Made by a program: the position numbers and the translations under genes
In this document: one piece after another, positions 53,921 through 62,477 of the stretch
Numbering within the stretch: the first letter of the stretch is position 1
Layout of the letters: each line of letters starts with the position of its first letter
Assembly (NCBI GenBank): GCA_038200275.1
Contig: JBBPYC010000026.1
Span: forward strand, 62,001-126,000
Direction: 5' to 3'
From: JBBPYC01 sp038200275
GTDB lineage: Bacteria; Pseudomonadota; Gammaproteobacteria; Burkholderiales; Burkholderiaceae_C
DNA length: 64,000 nt
The notes under the pieces: model-generated
What the model was told of the DNA's origin: nothing
Database searches by the model: none
Seen by the model: only the letters and a program-made list of their open reading frames with translations

Positions 53921-54463
53921 ATGGCTTTCGAACGTGTTCCCCCTGGCGAAAAAGCGCCCCACGAGTTCAACGTGATCATTGAAATTCCGATGAATGCGGA
54001 CCCCGTCAAGTACGAAGTGGATAAGGCAACCGGCGCGATCTTCGTGGACCGCTTCATGAGCACGTCGATGAACTACCCGTGCAACTACGGCTATGTGCCG
54101 CAGACCATCAGCGGCGATGGCGACCCCGTGGACGTGCTGGTGATCACACCGGTTCCACTCATTCCGGGCGTGGTGGTTCCGTGTCGGCCGATCGGCATCT
54201 TGAAGATGGAAGATGAAGCTGGTATGGACGGCAAAGTACTCGCTGTGCCAACCGACAAGGTGCTTGCGATCTACACGCATTGGCAGAAGCCTGAGGACAT
54301 GAACCCGCTGCGTCTGAAGACGATCGCACACTTCTTCGAGCACTACAAGGATCTGGAACCTGGCAAATGGGTCAAGATCATGGGCTGGGAGGGTCCCGAA
54401 TCGGCCCGCCAGGAGATCGTGGAAGGCATCGCCAACTATCGGGGCAGCGGCTCCGCAGCTTGA
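53921..54463 (+). CDS. ppa: Inorganic pyrophosphatase
   Basis: A 180-residue family I soluble pyrophosphatase. It starts MAFERVPPGEKAPHEFNVII. The metal-binding aspartates are in ISGDGDPVDVLVITP, and NADPVKYEVDKATGAIFVDR supplies the substrate lysines and arginine. ATG 53921 is preferred to the extended frame at 53825. It is transcribed away from hppA; the 242-base gap between them must hold both promoters. Confidence 0.96.
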   Translation: MAFERVPPGEKAPHEFNVIIEIPMNADPVKYEVDKATGAIFVDRFMSTSMNYPCNYGYVPQTISGDGDPVDVLVITPVPLIPGVVVPCRPIGILKMEDEAGMDGKVLAVPTDKVLAIYTHWQKPEDMNPLRLKTIAHFFEHYKDLEPGKWVKIMGWEGPESARQEIVEGIANYRGSGSAA

Positions 54464-54576
54464 GTTTCGGTTTCTTGACCCGAAGCAGACTGCTTTTGGC
54501 GTTTGAATGCTCCAGTCGACACGGCCCGCGAGTCATCCCCAACGCTGGCGACATTCCGCTCACGTTCCTCTAGTGG

Positions 54577-54825
54577 CTACACCGTAATCGGTGGCGGCGT
54601 TTCAGGCGGATCCCCGACGGGGGGGATCACATCTGGGCGAGTTGGGTCCTGCACTGGCTGCGGCGTCTGAGCAGGACTGCCAGGTGGGTTTGCCGGTGGC
54701 GGCGGTGGGTTGCTGTTGGGCGGAACCTGACCGGGCGCCGGAGCATGTCCATGCACACCGCCCTCAACGAAACCGCCTTGCGGCGAGCTGGTAAAGCCGG
54801 CATTTCGGCTGTTCTGGATTGACAT
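54577..54825 (-). CDS. Small proline-rich protein of unknown function
   Basis: An 82-residue protein that is about one-third proline. It begins MSIQNSRNAGFTSSPQGGF and ends DVIPPVGDPPETPPPITV. It has no signal peptide or membrane helix and is probably disordered. I recall short proteins of this type, ending in V(G)DPP and PP-x-[IV], in other Burkholderiales. It lies just after the FemAB-like gene on the same strand (21 bases) and converges on ppa. Confidence 0.6.
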   Translation of the reverse strand: MSIQNSRNAGFTSSPQGGFVEGGVHGHAPAPGQVPPNSNPPPPPANPPGSPAQTPQPVQDPTRPDVIPPVGDPPETPPPITV

Positions 54826-54846
54826 CTGTGCTCTCCTCTGAAGTGA

Positions 54847-56106
54847 TCAAGCAGGTGTTGCGGGCGGCTGGCGAAACGGCGAGCGCTCTTGCAGCTCGTC
54901 CAGGTAGTGGGCGATGCCGGTACCCTCGCGCTGCAGAAAATTCTCGATCGCGGATTCGAACGCAGGTTCGGCAATCCAGTGCGCGCTGGTCGTGCGCACC
55001 GGCATCAGCGCACGGGCCATTTTGTGTTCGCCCTGCGCGCCGCCTTCAAAACGCTGAAACCCATGCGCGATACACCAAGCCAGCGGCTGGTAGTAACACG
55101 CCTCGAAGTGAAGGCAGTCCACCCGTTCGAGCGCGCCCCAGTAGCGACCATAGGCAACGGCTTCGCCGCCATGCGTGTTTGCAGGTTGCAATGCGATCAG
55201 GCTGCAAGCGATCGGGTGTGCGCCGCGCTCAGCGATGAACAGCAACCAGTTCTCCGGCATGGTGGCGGCCATGCGTTGAAAGAAGTCCGCGGTCAGGTAG
55301 GGCGCGTTGCCGTGCTCCAGATAAGTTCGCTCGTAACAACGATAGAAAAACGCCCAGTCGGCTGGCGTGATGTCGGAGCCACGTGCCCAGCGAAACGTCA
55401 CACCGGCGTCGGCCACCTTGCGGCGTTCCCGTCGGATTTTCTTGCGTTTGTCCTGCGACAGGCTGCTCAGAAACGAATCGAAACTGGCGTAGCCCGTATT
55501 TTCAAAGTGGAACTGCACACCGTGGCGCAGCAGCAGGCCGGCCTGCGCACACGCCGCCGAGTCCGCGTCGTTCAAGAACAACAGATGCAGGGAAGACAAT
55601 TTGCTTTCCTTGCAGTCGGTCAAAAGCGCCTGCAACAGATACCGTCTTACCGCTGCATCGCGCGCGAGGAGCCGCGCACCAGGCACTGGCGTAAACGGCA
55701 CTGCGGCGAGTGCTTTCGGGTAGTAGCGCAGTCCATGCTGACGATAGGCATCGGCCCAGGCCCAGTCGAACACGTACTCGCCGTACGAGTGGGTCTTCAG
55801 ATAGACGGCGCAGGCAGCATGGAGTACGTCGCCCTGCCATAGCGTCAGAAAATGCGGCGTCCAGCCAGTTTTGCTTATAGCGCTTCTGCTCGCGTGCAAT
55901 GCGCACAAGTAAGCGTGACGCATGAATGGGCTCGGCGCGACCTGGCTCATGGCCAATGCATCCCAGGCGTCGCCATCGATCTCGTTCGGGTCGTTGAACA
56001 CGCGAACAGCAAGATTGCTGGGGTCGATGCTGACCTGCTCGCTATTGATTTTCAATTTGCCTGCCACTGGGTCCATGAAGTGCGAATCGGACGTCCCGGA
56101 ACCCAT
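54847..56106 (-). CDS. FemAB-like GNAT-superfamily protein
   Basis: A roughly 419-residue protein of the FemAB-like (DUF482/PF04339-type) group. Typical segments are SDDD-free core FDSFLSSLSQDKRKKIRRER, the acceptor region AFFYRCYERTYLEHGNAPYL and the C-terminal FQRFEGGAQGEHKMARALMP. Function is uncertain; relatives are proposed to act in peptidoglycan or small-molecule acylation. The start could be ATG 56106 or 56076; the frame to 56277 runs into the glnB promoter region. Divergent from glnB. Confidence 0.82.
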   Translation of the reverse strand: MGSGTSDSHFMDPVAGKLKINSEQVSIDPSNLAVRVFNDPNEIDGDAWDALAMSQVAPSPFMRHAYLCALHASRSAISKTGWTPHFLTLWQGDVLHAACAVYLKTHSYGEYVFDWAWADAYRQHGLRYYPKALAAVPFTPVPGARLLARDAAVRRYLLQALLTDCKESKLSSLHLLFLNDADSAACAQAGLLLRHGVQFHFENTGYASFDSFLSSLSQDKRKKIRRERRKVADAGVTFRWARGSDITPADWAFFYRCYERTYLEHGNAPYLTADFFQRMAATMPENWLLFIAERGAHPIACSLIALQPANTHGGEAVAYGRYWGALERVDCLHFEACYYQPLAWCIAHGFQRFEGGAQGEHKMARALMPVRTTSAHWIAEPAFESAIENFLQREGTGIAHYLDELQERSPFRQPPATPA

Positions 56107-56298
56107 GGGGAGGGCTCTCAGATCGGGTGTGTTTGCAGTATCGCGCAGCTCGGCGACTCCGCTTGAAGGGGTCACGTGACGACCCTGTTTGCCGCTATCC
56201 TGTCGGCAGCACGGCGCGTTCTCGCCGCCGACTTCAACCGGGCGGCCGGACGAGCCCCACTCGGTGGGCTGCCCCAATCATTGCCGGAGCGCTTAGTC

Positions 56299-56637
56299 AT
56301 GAAACAGATCACTGCGATCATCAAGCCGTTCAAGCTCGAAGAGGTGCGCGAGGCGCTTGCCGATGTCGGCATGACGGGCCTTACGGTGACCGAGGTGAAG
56401 GGCTTCGGCCGCCAGAAAGGGCACACCGAGTTGTACCGCGGTGCCGAATATGTGGTCGATTTCCTGCCCAAGGTCAGAGTCGATCTGGTGGTCAAGACAG
56501 ACGACGTCGAACCCTGCGTTGAGGCCATCATCAAAGCTGCACATACCGGCAAGATTGGTGACGGAAAGATTTTTGTGACGGACGTTGCCCGGGTGGTGCG
56601 CATCCGTACTGGGGAGATCGACGAATCTGCGCTTTAG
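56299..56637 (+). CDS. glnB: P-II family nitrogen regulatory protein
   Basis: A 112-residue signal protein that senses 2-oxoglutarate, ATP/ADP and glutamine state. Starts MKQITAIIKPFKLEEVREAL. The T-loop is GHTELYRGAEYVVDFLPK, with the uridylylated tyrosine at residue 51 present. The second signature TGKIGDGKIFVTDVARVVRI is intact. Sequence resembles betaproteobacterial GlnB more than GlnK, which is also supported by the absence of amtB beside it. Confidence 0.94.
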   Translation: MKQITAIIKPFKLEEVREALADVGMTGLTVTEVKGFGRQKGHTELYRGAEYVVDFLPKVRVDLVVKTDDVEPCVEAIIKAAHTGKIGDGKIFVTDVARVVRIRTGEIDESAL

Positions 56638-56698
56638 TAGCGGCTGCCTTTTCTGCCGAGAACTCGGCTTGCCAAGCCAGTGTCGGCTGCAGGCCATG

Positions 56699-57292
56699 TC
56701 AGATGCGTGAGTGCAGCAGGGCATTCAGCAGCGACTCCGGCTGCGTGCCGATTTTTATCAATTCGAGTTGCCACGCGTGCATGAAGCCGTGCGTCACACT
56801 GCCGTTCAAGAACAACAGCAGTGCGTCGAAATAGCCGGCATGGTTGAGCAAGCCGATTGGCTTGTCGTGGTATTTGAGCTGGCGCCAAGTCCAGACTTCA
56901 AAAAACTCCTCCAGCGTGCCGATGCCTCCAGGCAGCGCAAGAAATGCGTCGCAGCGCTCAGCCATGATGCGCTTGCGTTCGTGCATCGTCTCAACGATGT
57001 GCAACTCGTGCAGGCCGCGATGGGCATGTTCCAGCTCCACGAGTGCCCGTGGTATGACGCCGACCACACGTCCGCCCGCTTCGAGCGTCGCATCCGCAAC
57101 CAAGCCCATCAAACCGCTGTGGCTGCCGCCGTAGACCAGTTGGCCACCATGCGTGCCAATCCATCGGCCCACCATGCGGGCTTGCGCTGCGAATGCTGAC
57201 AGATCGCCCGAGCGCGACCCGCAGAAGACACAGAGTGAGAACACGGGCGACCGAGCGGGAACCGACGAAACGGAAGCGTTACGGTTTGGCAT
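56699..57292 (-). CDS. LOG family protein (TIGR00730-type Rossmann fold)
   Basis: A 197-residue protein of the LONELY GUY family, probable nucleotide 5'-monophosphate phosphoribohydrolases. FSLCVFCGSRSGDLSAFAAQ begins the Rossmann domain. The hallmark PGGIGTLEEFFEVWTWRQL is intact, preceded by MHERKRIMAERCDAFLALPG. Overlaps the end of the RDD gene by 14 bases. Bacterial substrate is not certain. Confidence 0.9.
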   Translation of the reverse strand: MPNRNASVSSVPARSPVFSLCVFCGSRSGDLSAFAAQARMVGRWIGTHGGQLVYGGSHSGLMGLVADATLEAGGRVVGVIPRALVELEHAHRGLHELHIVETMHERKRIMAERCDAFLALPGGIGTLEEFFEVWTWRQLKYHDKPIGLLNHAGYFDALLLFLNGSVTHGFMHAWQLELIKIGTQPESLLNALLHSRI

Positions 57293-57803
57293 GCGATTCG
57301 GCAGCGATCAAGCGCGTCCCAGCCAATTCGTCGTGCCAGAACTGCCCGTACGGATGAAATCGACTGAGTAGAGCCCAGACACCAATCCAGCCGAGCCAAA
57401 GCACGAGTTGTTCTGTCGCTGGGAGGTCGAATGGCGCAGTGACCAGAAATGGCGGCACAAACCATAGCCAACAGCATAGATACCGGACCAGCGCGCGTGC
57501 CTGAGAGGGCGGTTCACCAGACTTGTCGACCACACGCAGGTGCCAAGTCTTCATCGCCAATGTCTGGCCTTTGCTCCAGAACCAAACGAAATAGATGCCG
57601 AACACCAAGAACAAAAAAAGCTGCAGCAAATTCCGATTGTCTAGCGCATTGCGCGTCTGACTCAATGTGCCAAACAGATAGCCAGCGATGAACACCACCC
57701 CAAACAGCAGCAGCCCCTCGTAGAGCCAGCAGGCCATGCGACGCAGCAATCCTGGTGTGGGGTAATAGGCATTGGCCACTTCAGGCGCTGTTGTAGGGTG
57801 CAT
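57279..57803 (-). CDS. RDD family membrane protein
   Basis: A 174-residue protein with three or four membrane helices. It has the RDD pattern in variant form: LLRRMACWLYEGLLLFGVVF at the N-terminus and QTLAMKTWHLRVVDKSGEPP in the middle, ending GQFWHDELAGTRLI. Function unknown. ATG 57803 (MHPTTAPEVANAY) is likelier than the frame from 57836. Part of a minus-strand run with DUF3106, DUF3619 and the sigma factor. Confidence 0.85.
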   Translation of the reverse strand: MHPTTAPEVANAYYPTPGLLRRMACWLYEGLLLFGVVFIAGYLFGTLSQTRNALDNRNLLQLFLFLVFGIYFVWFWSKGQTLAMKTWHLRVVDKSGEPPSQARALVRYLCCWLWFVPPFLVTAPFDLPATEQLVLWLGWIGVWALLSRFHPYGQFWHDELAGTRLIAAESHAKP

Positions 57804-57875
57804 CGGCCCAACATGGTAAGCGACCACTTGAAGCAACGGCTGACGGAAGACGGCCTGACCCCGAAGATTGACCGG

Positions 57876-58598
57876 CTACGGTTTGGCGCCGCCAACATCC
57901 AGTGATTTTTGACGTGGGCGCACCGGCTCATTGCGCTGCGGTAATAACGTGTGCGGGTCGATCTGATTCGGCGAAGCCAACTTGGGATGGGCCGTTGCGT
58001 TCGGGCCACCCATTGGCACGGTCGCGAGCTTCTTGGGGGGTACCGGGCGCACGGCCATCGCAGCGCCTGAAGGCAGCGACGGCGCACTCTCAACAAGTTT
58101 GTGCCGCGCATCCGGCGAGAGCGCTTGGTACGCCTCCCACTTTTGCTGCTTTTCGTCGCTACTGAGGCGTTTCGACTCGGCAAAGTTCAACCGCGCCGTG
58201 CGACGCTGCTGTGGGCTCAGCTTGACCCACTCGTCCATACGCGCATGCACCAGCGCTTGTTCGGGCATGCTCAACTCATGGTGATTCCTAGACAAGGCAA
58301 GCCACTTGCGCTTCTGCCCAGCGCTCAGTCCGTCCCATTGTGAGGCCAGTGGAGACAATGCGGCGCGCTGGGGGGCAGAGAGTTCGCTCCAAAGCGGTTT
58401 GCCAGCCTTGGCAGGCCGCTGCTGCGCGTCAGTCCTTGCGCTGACCACTGCCGGACTGGCCGCAGCGGAAGCGCTCGCTTTGCCAGCAGCCACTTGCGCA
58501 TAAGCCCATCCGCTGGACAAGACCAGCACGGCGAGCAGTGGCAGAGCCACTGCTCGCCAACCAACCGTTGGCTTCGAGTGAAAGTTGGGATTCCTCAT
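57876..58598 (-). CDS. DUF3106 periplasmic protein
   Basis: A 240-residue exported protein. Signal peptide VALPLLAVLVLSSGWAYAQV. The domain is helical with repeated Trp-containing motifs: LWSELSAPQRAALSPLASQW, GLSAGQKRKWLALSRNH and KLSPQQRRTARLNFAESKRL. This LS-x2-QR-x-(A/T) pattern recalls periplasmic metal or misfolding sensors of the CpxP/ZraP kind, but that is inference. Followed by RDD, preceded by DUF3619. Confidence 0.85.
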   Translation of the reverse strand: MRNPNFHSKPTVGWRAVALPLLAVLVLSSGWAYAQVAAGKASASAAASPAVVSARTDAQQRPAKAGKPLWSELSAPQRAALSPLASQWDGLSAGQKRKWLALSRNHHELSMPEQALVHARMDEWVKLSPQQRRTARLNFAESKRLSSDEKQQKWEAYQALSPDARHKLVESAPSLPSGAAMAVRPVPPKKLATVPMGGPNATAHPKLASPNQIDPHTLLPQRNEPVRPRQKSLDVGGAKP

Positions 58599-58636
58599 AT
58601 CGGCTCTGTCATCGAAGCGGCACAGGCCACCGCGTA

Positions 58637-59095
58637 TCAGCGACTCCCGACTTCACGCGGCAACTTCAGGAATTGCATGAAACCAGGGTCGGCGTACGCT
58701 GCCGGGGGCAGGTCGTCGGTAAGCAGCGCTGTATCGACCTCAGCCAGCTCGTTGTCGCGGCTGTCGCTCTGAACCATATTGATGAGCAACAGACCGGCTG
58801 CTAGCGCTACAACAGGCAATGCCGCAATCCAACGCAACCGCCGGCCGCCCTCATCATCCCCGTCTGCCGTCGCCACGGCGTTTGCGCGCATCACGGAAGA
58901 CGCACGCATCAGCACCTTGGTTCGTTGCGCAAGACGCCGTCGCTCCACTGCCTGCAGGCGTGCCACCCGCAGACGCTCAATGACTTCGTGCGGGGTGTCC
59001 GCCAAGCCTTGAGACAAACGCGCTGCAAACGCGCGACCAAAGCGGTCGCTGAGCAACTGCGCTCGGCGCAATTCAACCACTGACGTCGGCTTCAT
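58637..59095 (-). CDS. DUF3619 membrane protein, candidate anti-sigma factor
   Basis: A 152-residue protein with a single predicted transmembrane helix at about 101-120 (LRWIAALPVVALAAGLLLIN). The cytoplasmic N-terminus contains FGRAFAARLSQGLADTPHEV, and a short periplasmic tail ends FMQFLKLPREVGS. ATG 59095 overlaps the sigma-factor stop (ATGA). One-helix proteins encoded right after an ECF-like sigma factor are often anti-sigma factors; the anti-sigma idea is inference. Confidence 0.83.
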   Translation of the reverse strand: MKPTSVVELRRAQLLSDRFGRAFAARLSQGLADTPHEVIERLRVARLQAVERRRLAQRTKVLMRASSVMRANAVATADGDDEGGRRLRWIAALPVVALAAGLLLINMVQSDSRDNELAEVDTALLTDDLPPAAYADPGFMQFLKLPREVGSR

Positions 59096-59670
59096 AGTGT
59101 CAATCCCTTGGCAGTCAGCTTTCTGGCCAGCGCATGGACCGCCCTCGAGCAATGCGTCTTCACGCTGCCTTCTGTGCAACCCATTACGGCAGCGGTTTCG
59201 GCAACATCCAGTTCTTCCCAGTAACGCAACAAGAAGGCTTCGCGTTGACGCAATGGCAATTGTTGTATCTCAAGCTCTATCTGGTGGAAGATTTGTGTTC
59301 TCTCGGTAACCGTCTGTGCACTGGCAGTTGAGTCGGAGTTGCCATGGGCTGCCAAGGTTTCCAACAAATCAAAGTCCCCGTCGATTGCGTCGGACTCGAA
59401 ATCACTCATGTTGGAAAACAGTGCATTGCGCGACTTCTGCCGACGAAACCAGTCAAGCGTGCAATTCGACAAAATGCGCTGGAACAGCATCGGCAGCTCG
59501 TTCGCAGGCTTGTCGCCGTAGTGTTCGGCCAACTTCATCATGCTGTCTTGCACAATGTCGAGCGCCGACTCCTCATTTCGCACGTGGTATAGCGAGCGCT
59601 TGAATGCGCGCTTTTCCACGCTTTTGAGGAAATCGGACAGTTCGTGATCGGTCGCCAAGTCGAAGGTCAC
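59092..59670 (-). CDS. RNA polymerase sigma factor, sigma-70 family (ECF-like)
   Basis: A 192-residue two-region sigma factor. Region 2 is seen in ALDIVQDSMMKLAEHYGDK, and region 4 with its helix-turn-helix in LPLRQREAFLLRYWEELDVA and MGCTEGSVKTHCSRAVHALA. The usual ECF helper domains are absent. The GTG at 59670 gives the start (MTFDLATDHELSDFL); TTG 59679 is an alternative. First gene of the sigma-DUF3619-DUF3106 operon, divergent from ilvB. Confidence 0.9.
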   Translation of the reverse strand: MTFDLATDHELSDFLKSVEKRAFKRSLYHVRNEESALDIVQDSMMKLAEHYGDKPANELPMLFQRILSNCTLDWFRRQKSRNALFSNMSDFESDAIDGDFDLLETLAAHGNSDSTASAQTVTERTQIFHQIELEIQQLPLRQREAFLLRYWEELDVAETAAVMGCTEGSVKTHCSRAVHALARKLTAKGLTL

Positions 59671-59837
59671 AGTCCGCAAGGGCTGCGCGCTGATGGAAGG
59701 GGGTGTCTCGCTCGGCGATGTTCAGCCGGAACCGCAGTGCGGTGCTGACCCCATCGCGTTGCCGGTCCCCTGATTGTTTTTCGTCGGCGGAATTATGTCA
59801 TCGGCCGAACACTCTGCCCTGCTGTGGGAAACACCGG

Positions 59838-59866
59838 TCGAAAACCCGCTTGCGCGGTGCGATAAT
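59838..59866 (+). promoter_or_regulatory. Candidate ilvB promoter in the 360-base sigma/ilvB gap
   Basis: The stretch 59671-60030 contains no supported gene. Within it TCGAAA (59838-59843) and GATAAT (59861-59866) are separated by 17 bases and point towards ilvB, leaving a leader of about 155 bases. The -10 box is good, the -35 poor. I found no leader peptide rich in Ile/Leu/Val codons and no clear terminator hairpin in that leader. Confidence 0.35.
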
Positions 59867-60030
59867 TGATTCTGCAAGTCAAGTACGGCAAACGGGTCTT
59901 GGTCCGGCGTCGCTCCACCGTGTGGACGCTCATGGCTGCAGGCCTCAAGTTTCGATACGACCTCAAAAGGGTTTGTAGAGAAGCACCAAAGGTATTTCGT
60001 CAGAGAAATTCTCAAAGGTTCAATCACATC

Positions 60031-61809
60031 ATGGAAATCAATCAAGCAGAAATCGCAGCCGCCGCCGCTGCAGCGAGCGAAACCAACCTCCAGGAACTGC
60101 GCGGGGCAGAAATTCTGATCAAGGCGTTGCAGGCTGAAAACGTCCAGTTCGTCTGGGGCTATCCCGGCGGCGCCGTGCTGCACATCTACGACGCGTTCTA
60201 TAAACAAGACACGATCAAGCATGTGCTGGTACGGCACGAGCAGGCTGCTGTGCATGCTGCGGACGGCTATGCGCGTGCGACCGGTGAAGTCGGCGTGGCG
60301 CTGGTCACCTCCGGCCCTGGCGTGACAAACGCGATCACAGGCATCGCGACCGCCTACATGGACAGCATCCCGATGGTGATCGTGACTGGCCAAGTGCCGA
60401 CACCGGCGATCGGGCTCGATGCTTTTCAGGAGTGCGATACCGTCGGCATCACACGACCGATCGTCAAGCACAACTTTCTTGTGAAGGATGTGCGGCAATT
60501 AGCCGACGTGATGAAGCGCGCCTTTCATATTGCGCGCAGTGGTCGGCCAGGTCCTGTCGTGGTGGACATTCCAAAGGATGTGTCGTTCAACAAGACCATG
60601 TATTCGGGCTATCCTGAAACGGTCTCGATGCGGTCCTACAACCCGGTGCGCAAGGGCCATGGCGGCCAGATCCGCAAGGCGCTGCAATTGCTGCTTGCAG
60701 CCAAGCGGCCGTTCGTATACGCAGGCGGTGGGGTGTTGCTGGCGAATGCATCGGCAGAACTGCGTACGCTGGTTGACATGCTTGGCTGCCCATGCACCAA
60801 CACGTTGATGGGACTGGGCGCTTATCCAGCCAGTGACCCGAAGTTTCTCGGCATGCTCGGGATGCATGGGACGCTCGAAGCGAACAACGCCATGCAGAAC
60901 TGCGACGTGCTGCTGGCTGTGGGTGCGCGTTTCGACGACCGCGTGATCGGCAACCCGAAGCATTTCGCACAAAACGAACGCAAGATCATCCACATCGACA
61001 TCGACCCCTCGAGTATTTCCAAGCGGGTCAAGGTCGACATTCCGATCGTCGGCGATGTGAAGGATGTGCTTGGCGAGTTGATCGCCATGGTGCGGGAATC
61101 CGACCATCGCCAGGATGCCGATGCATTGGCTGGTTGGTGGGAAGCGGTCGAAGGCTGGCGCAAGCGCGACTGCTTGAAATACGACCGAGGCGACGGCACG
61201 GTCATCAAGCCGCAGTACGTCGTCGAGACGTTGTGGAACATGACGCGCGATGCCGATACCTACATCACCTCGGATGTGGGTCAGCACCAGATGTGGGCTG
61301 CACAGTACTACCGCTTTGACGAACCGCGCCGTTGGATCAATTCTGGTGGGCTTGGCACCATGGGCGTCGGCATTCCGTACGCGATGGGCGTCAAGATGGC
61401 GCGGCCCGACAGTGAGGTGTTTTGCATCACAGGCGAAGGCTCGGTGCAGATGTGCATTCAGGAGTTGTCAACCTGCCTGCAGTACAACACGCCAATCAAG
61501 ATCGTTTCACTGAACAACCGCTATCTCGGTATGGTTCGCCAATGGCAGGAATTTGACTACGAAGGTCGATACAGCCACAGCTACATGGATGCTTTGCCAA
61601 ATTTTGTGAAGCTTGCAGAAGCCTACGGCCACGTCGGCTTGCTGATCGAGCGACCAGAAGATGTCGAGCCTGCGTTGCGTGAAGCACGGCGTTTGAAGGA
61701 CCGCACGGTCTTCATGGACTTCCGTACCGACCCGACCGAGAACGTATTCCCGATGGTGCAGGCCGGCAAGGGCATCACCGAAATGCTGTTGGGCTCCGAA
61801 GACCTTTGA
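60031..61809 (+). CDS. ilvB: Acetolactate synthase large (catalytic) subunit
   Basis: A 592-residue thiamine-diphosphate enzyme that makes acetolactate or acetohydroxybutyrate, the first common step of branched-chain amino acids. The ThDP glutamate is in VRHEQAAVHAADGYARATGE. The ThDP/Mg motif is ITGEGSVQMCIQELSTC, where GEGS replaces the more usual GDGS. ATG 60031 (MEINQAEIAAAA) is chosen; the frame opens at 59866 without a family match. Followed by ilvN and ilvC. Confidence 0.96.
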   Translation: MEINQAEIAAAAAAASETNLQELRGAEILIKALQAENVQFVWGYPGGAVLHIYDAFYKQDTIKHVLVRHEQAAVHAADGYARATGEVGVALVTSGPGVTNAITGIATAYMDSIPMVIVTGQVPTPAIGLDAFQECDTVGITRPIVKHNFLVKDVRQLADVMKRAFHIARSGRPGPVVVDIPKDVSFNKTMYSGYPETVSMRSYNPVRKGHGGQIRKALQLLLAAKRPFVYAGGGVLLANASAELRTLVDMLGCPCTNTLMGLGAYPASDPKFLGMLGMHGTLEANNAMQNCDVLLAVGARFDDRVIGNPKHFAQNERKIIHIDIDPSSISKRVKVDIPIVGDVKDVLGELIAMVRESDHRQDADALAGWWEAVEGWRKRDCLKYDRGDGTVIKPQYVVETLWNMTRDADTYITSDVGQHQMWAAQYYRFDEPRRWINSGGLGTMGVGIPYAMGVKMARPDSEVFCITGEGSVQMCIQELSTCLQYNTPIKIVSLNNRYLGMVRQWQEFDYEGRYSHSYMDALPNFVKLAEAYGHVGLLIERPEDVEPALREARRLKDRTVFMDFRTDPTENVFPMVQAGKGITEMLLGSEDL

Positions 61810-61950
61810 AGCGTCCGGCTGCCTGAATTCGTTCTTGGTGGCGCGAAACCAATCCATCCAGCCGTCCGATCCATCGCTTGCCGAGCCGGCGCATTACCGT
61901 GCGTATCGGGGAGGGCAGCGAAAAGTTCGGCGGCTTCTCCCTTCAAATTC

Positions 61951-62442
61951 ATGAAACACATTATTGCGGTGCTGCTCGAAAATGAGCCAGGTGCGCTGTC
62001 GCGCGTGGTTGGTCTGTTTTCGGCTCGCGGCTACAACATCGAATCGCTTGCGGTTGCGCCGACCGAGGACGCCAGTCTTTCGCGCATGACGATCGAGACC
62101 AGCGGCTCCGATGAGGTCATTGAGCAGATCACCAAGCATTTGAACCGCTTGATTGAAGTCGTGAAGGTGGTTGATTTGACCGAAGGTGCGTACATCGAGC
62201 GCGAGTTGATGATGGTCAAGGTGCGCGCGGTGGGCAAGGAGCGCGAGGAGATGACGCGCATGGCGGAGATCTTTCGTGGCCGCATCATCGATGTGACCGA
62301 CAAGAGTTATACGCTCGAGTTGACCGGCGACAAAGCCAAGAACGACGCGTTCTTGGTCGCGATCGATCGCGCGGCGATTTTGGAGACGGTACGCACCGGC
62401 GCCAGCGGCATTGGGCGCGGCGAACGGGTCCTGCGCGTCTGA
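61951..62442 (+). CDS. ilvN: Acetolactate synthase small (regulatory) subunit
   Basis: A 163-residue regulatory subunit giving feedback control by valine. Its N-terminal ACT domain starts MKHIIAVLLENEPGALSRVV, continuing GLFSARGYNIESLAVAPTED, and the C-terminal domain is intact (DVTDKSYTLELTGDKAKNDA). It lies 141 bases after ilvB. The gap contains no recognised site. Often named ilvH in Burkholderiales. Confidence 0.96.
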   Translation: MKHIIAVLLENEPGALSRVVGLFSARGYNIESLAVAPTEDASLSRMTIETSGSDEVIEQITKHLNRLIEVVKVVDLTEGAYIERELMMVKVRAVGKEREEMTRMAEIFRGRIIDVTDKSYTLELTGDKAKNDAFLVAIDRAAILETVRTGASGIGRGERVLRV

Positions 62443-62477
62443 CATTCCCAATTCCATCAACGAGGAGATTGAGCTAC

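Noticed and set aside
59867..60030. Possible attenuator leader peptide before ilvB
   Set aside because: Short frames in the leader lack clusters of Ile, Leu or Val codons and no terminator hairpin with a T tract precedes ilvB.
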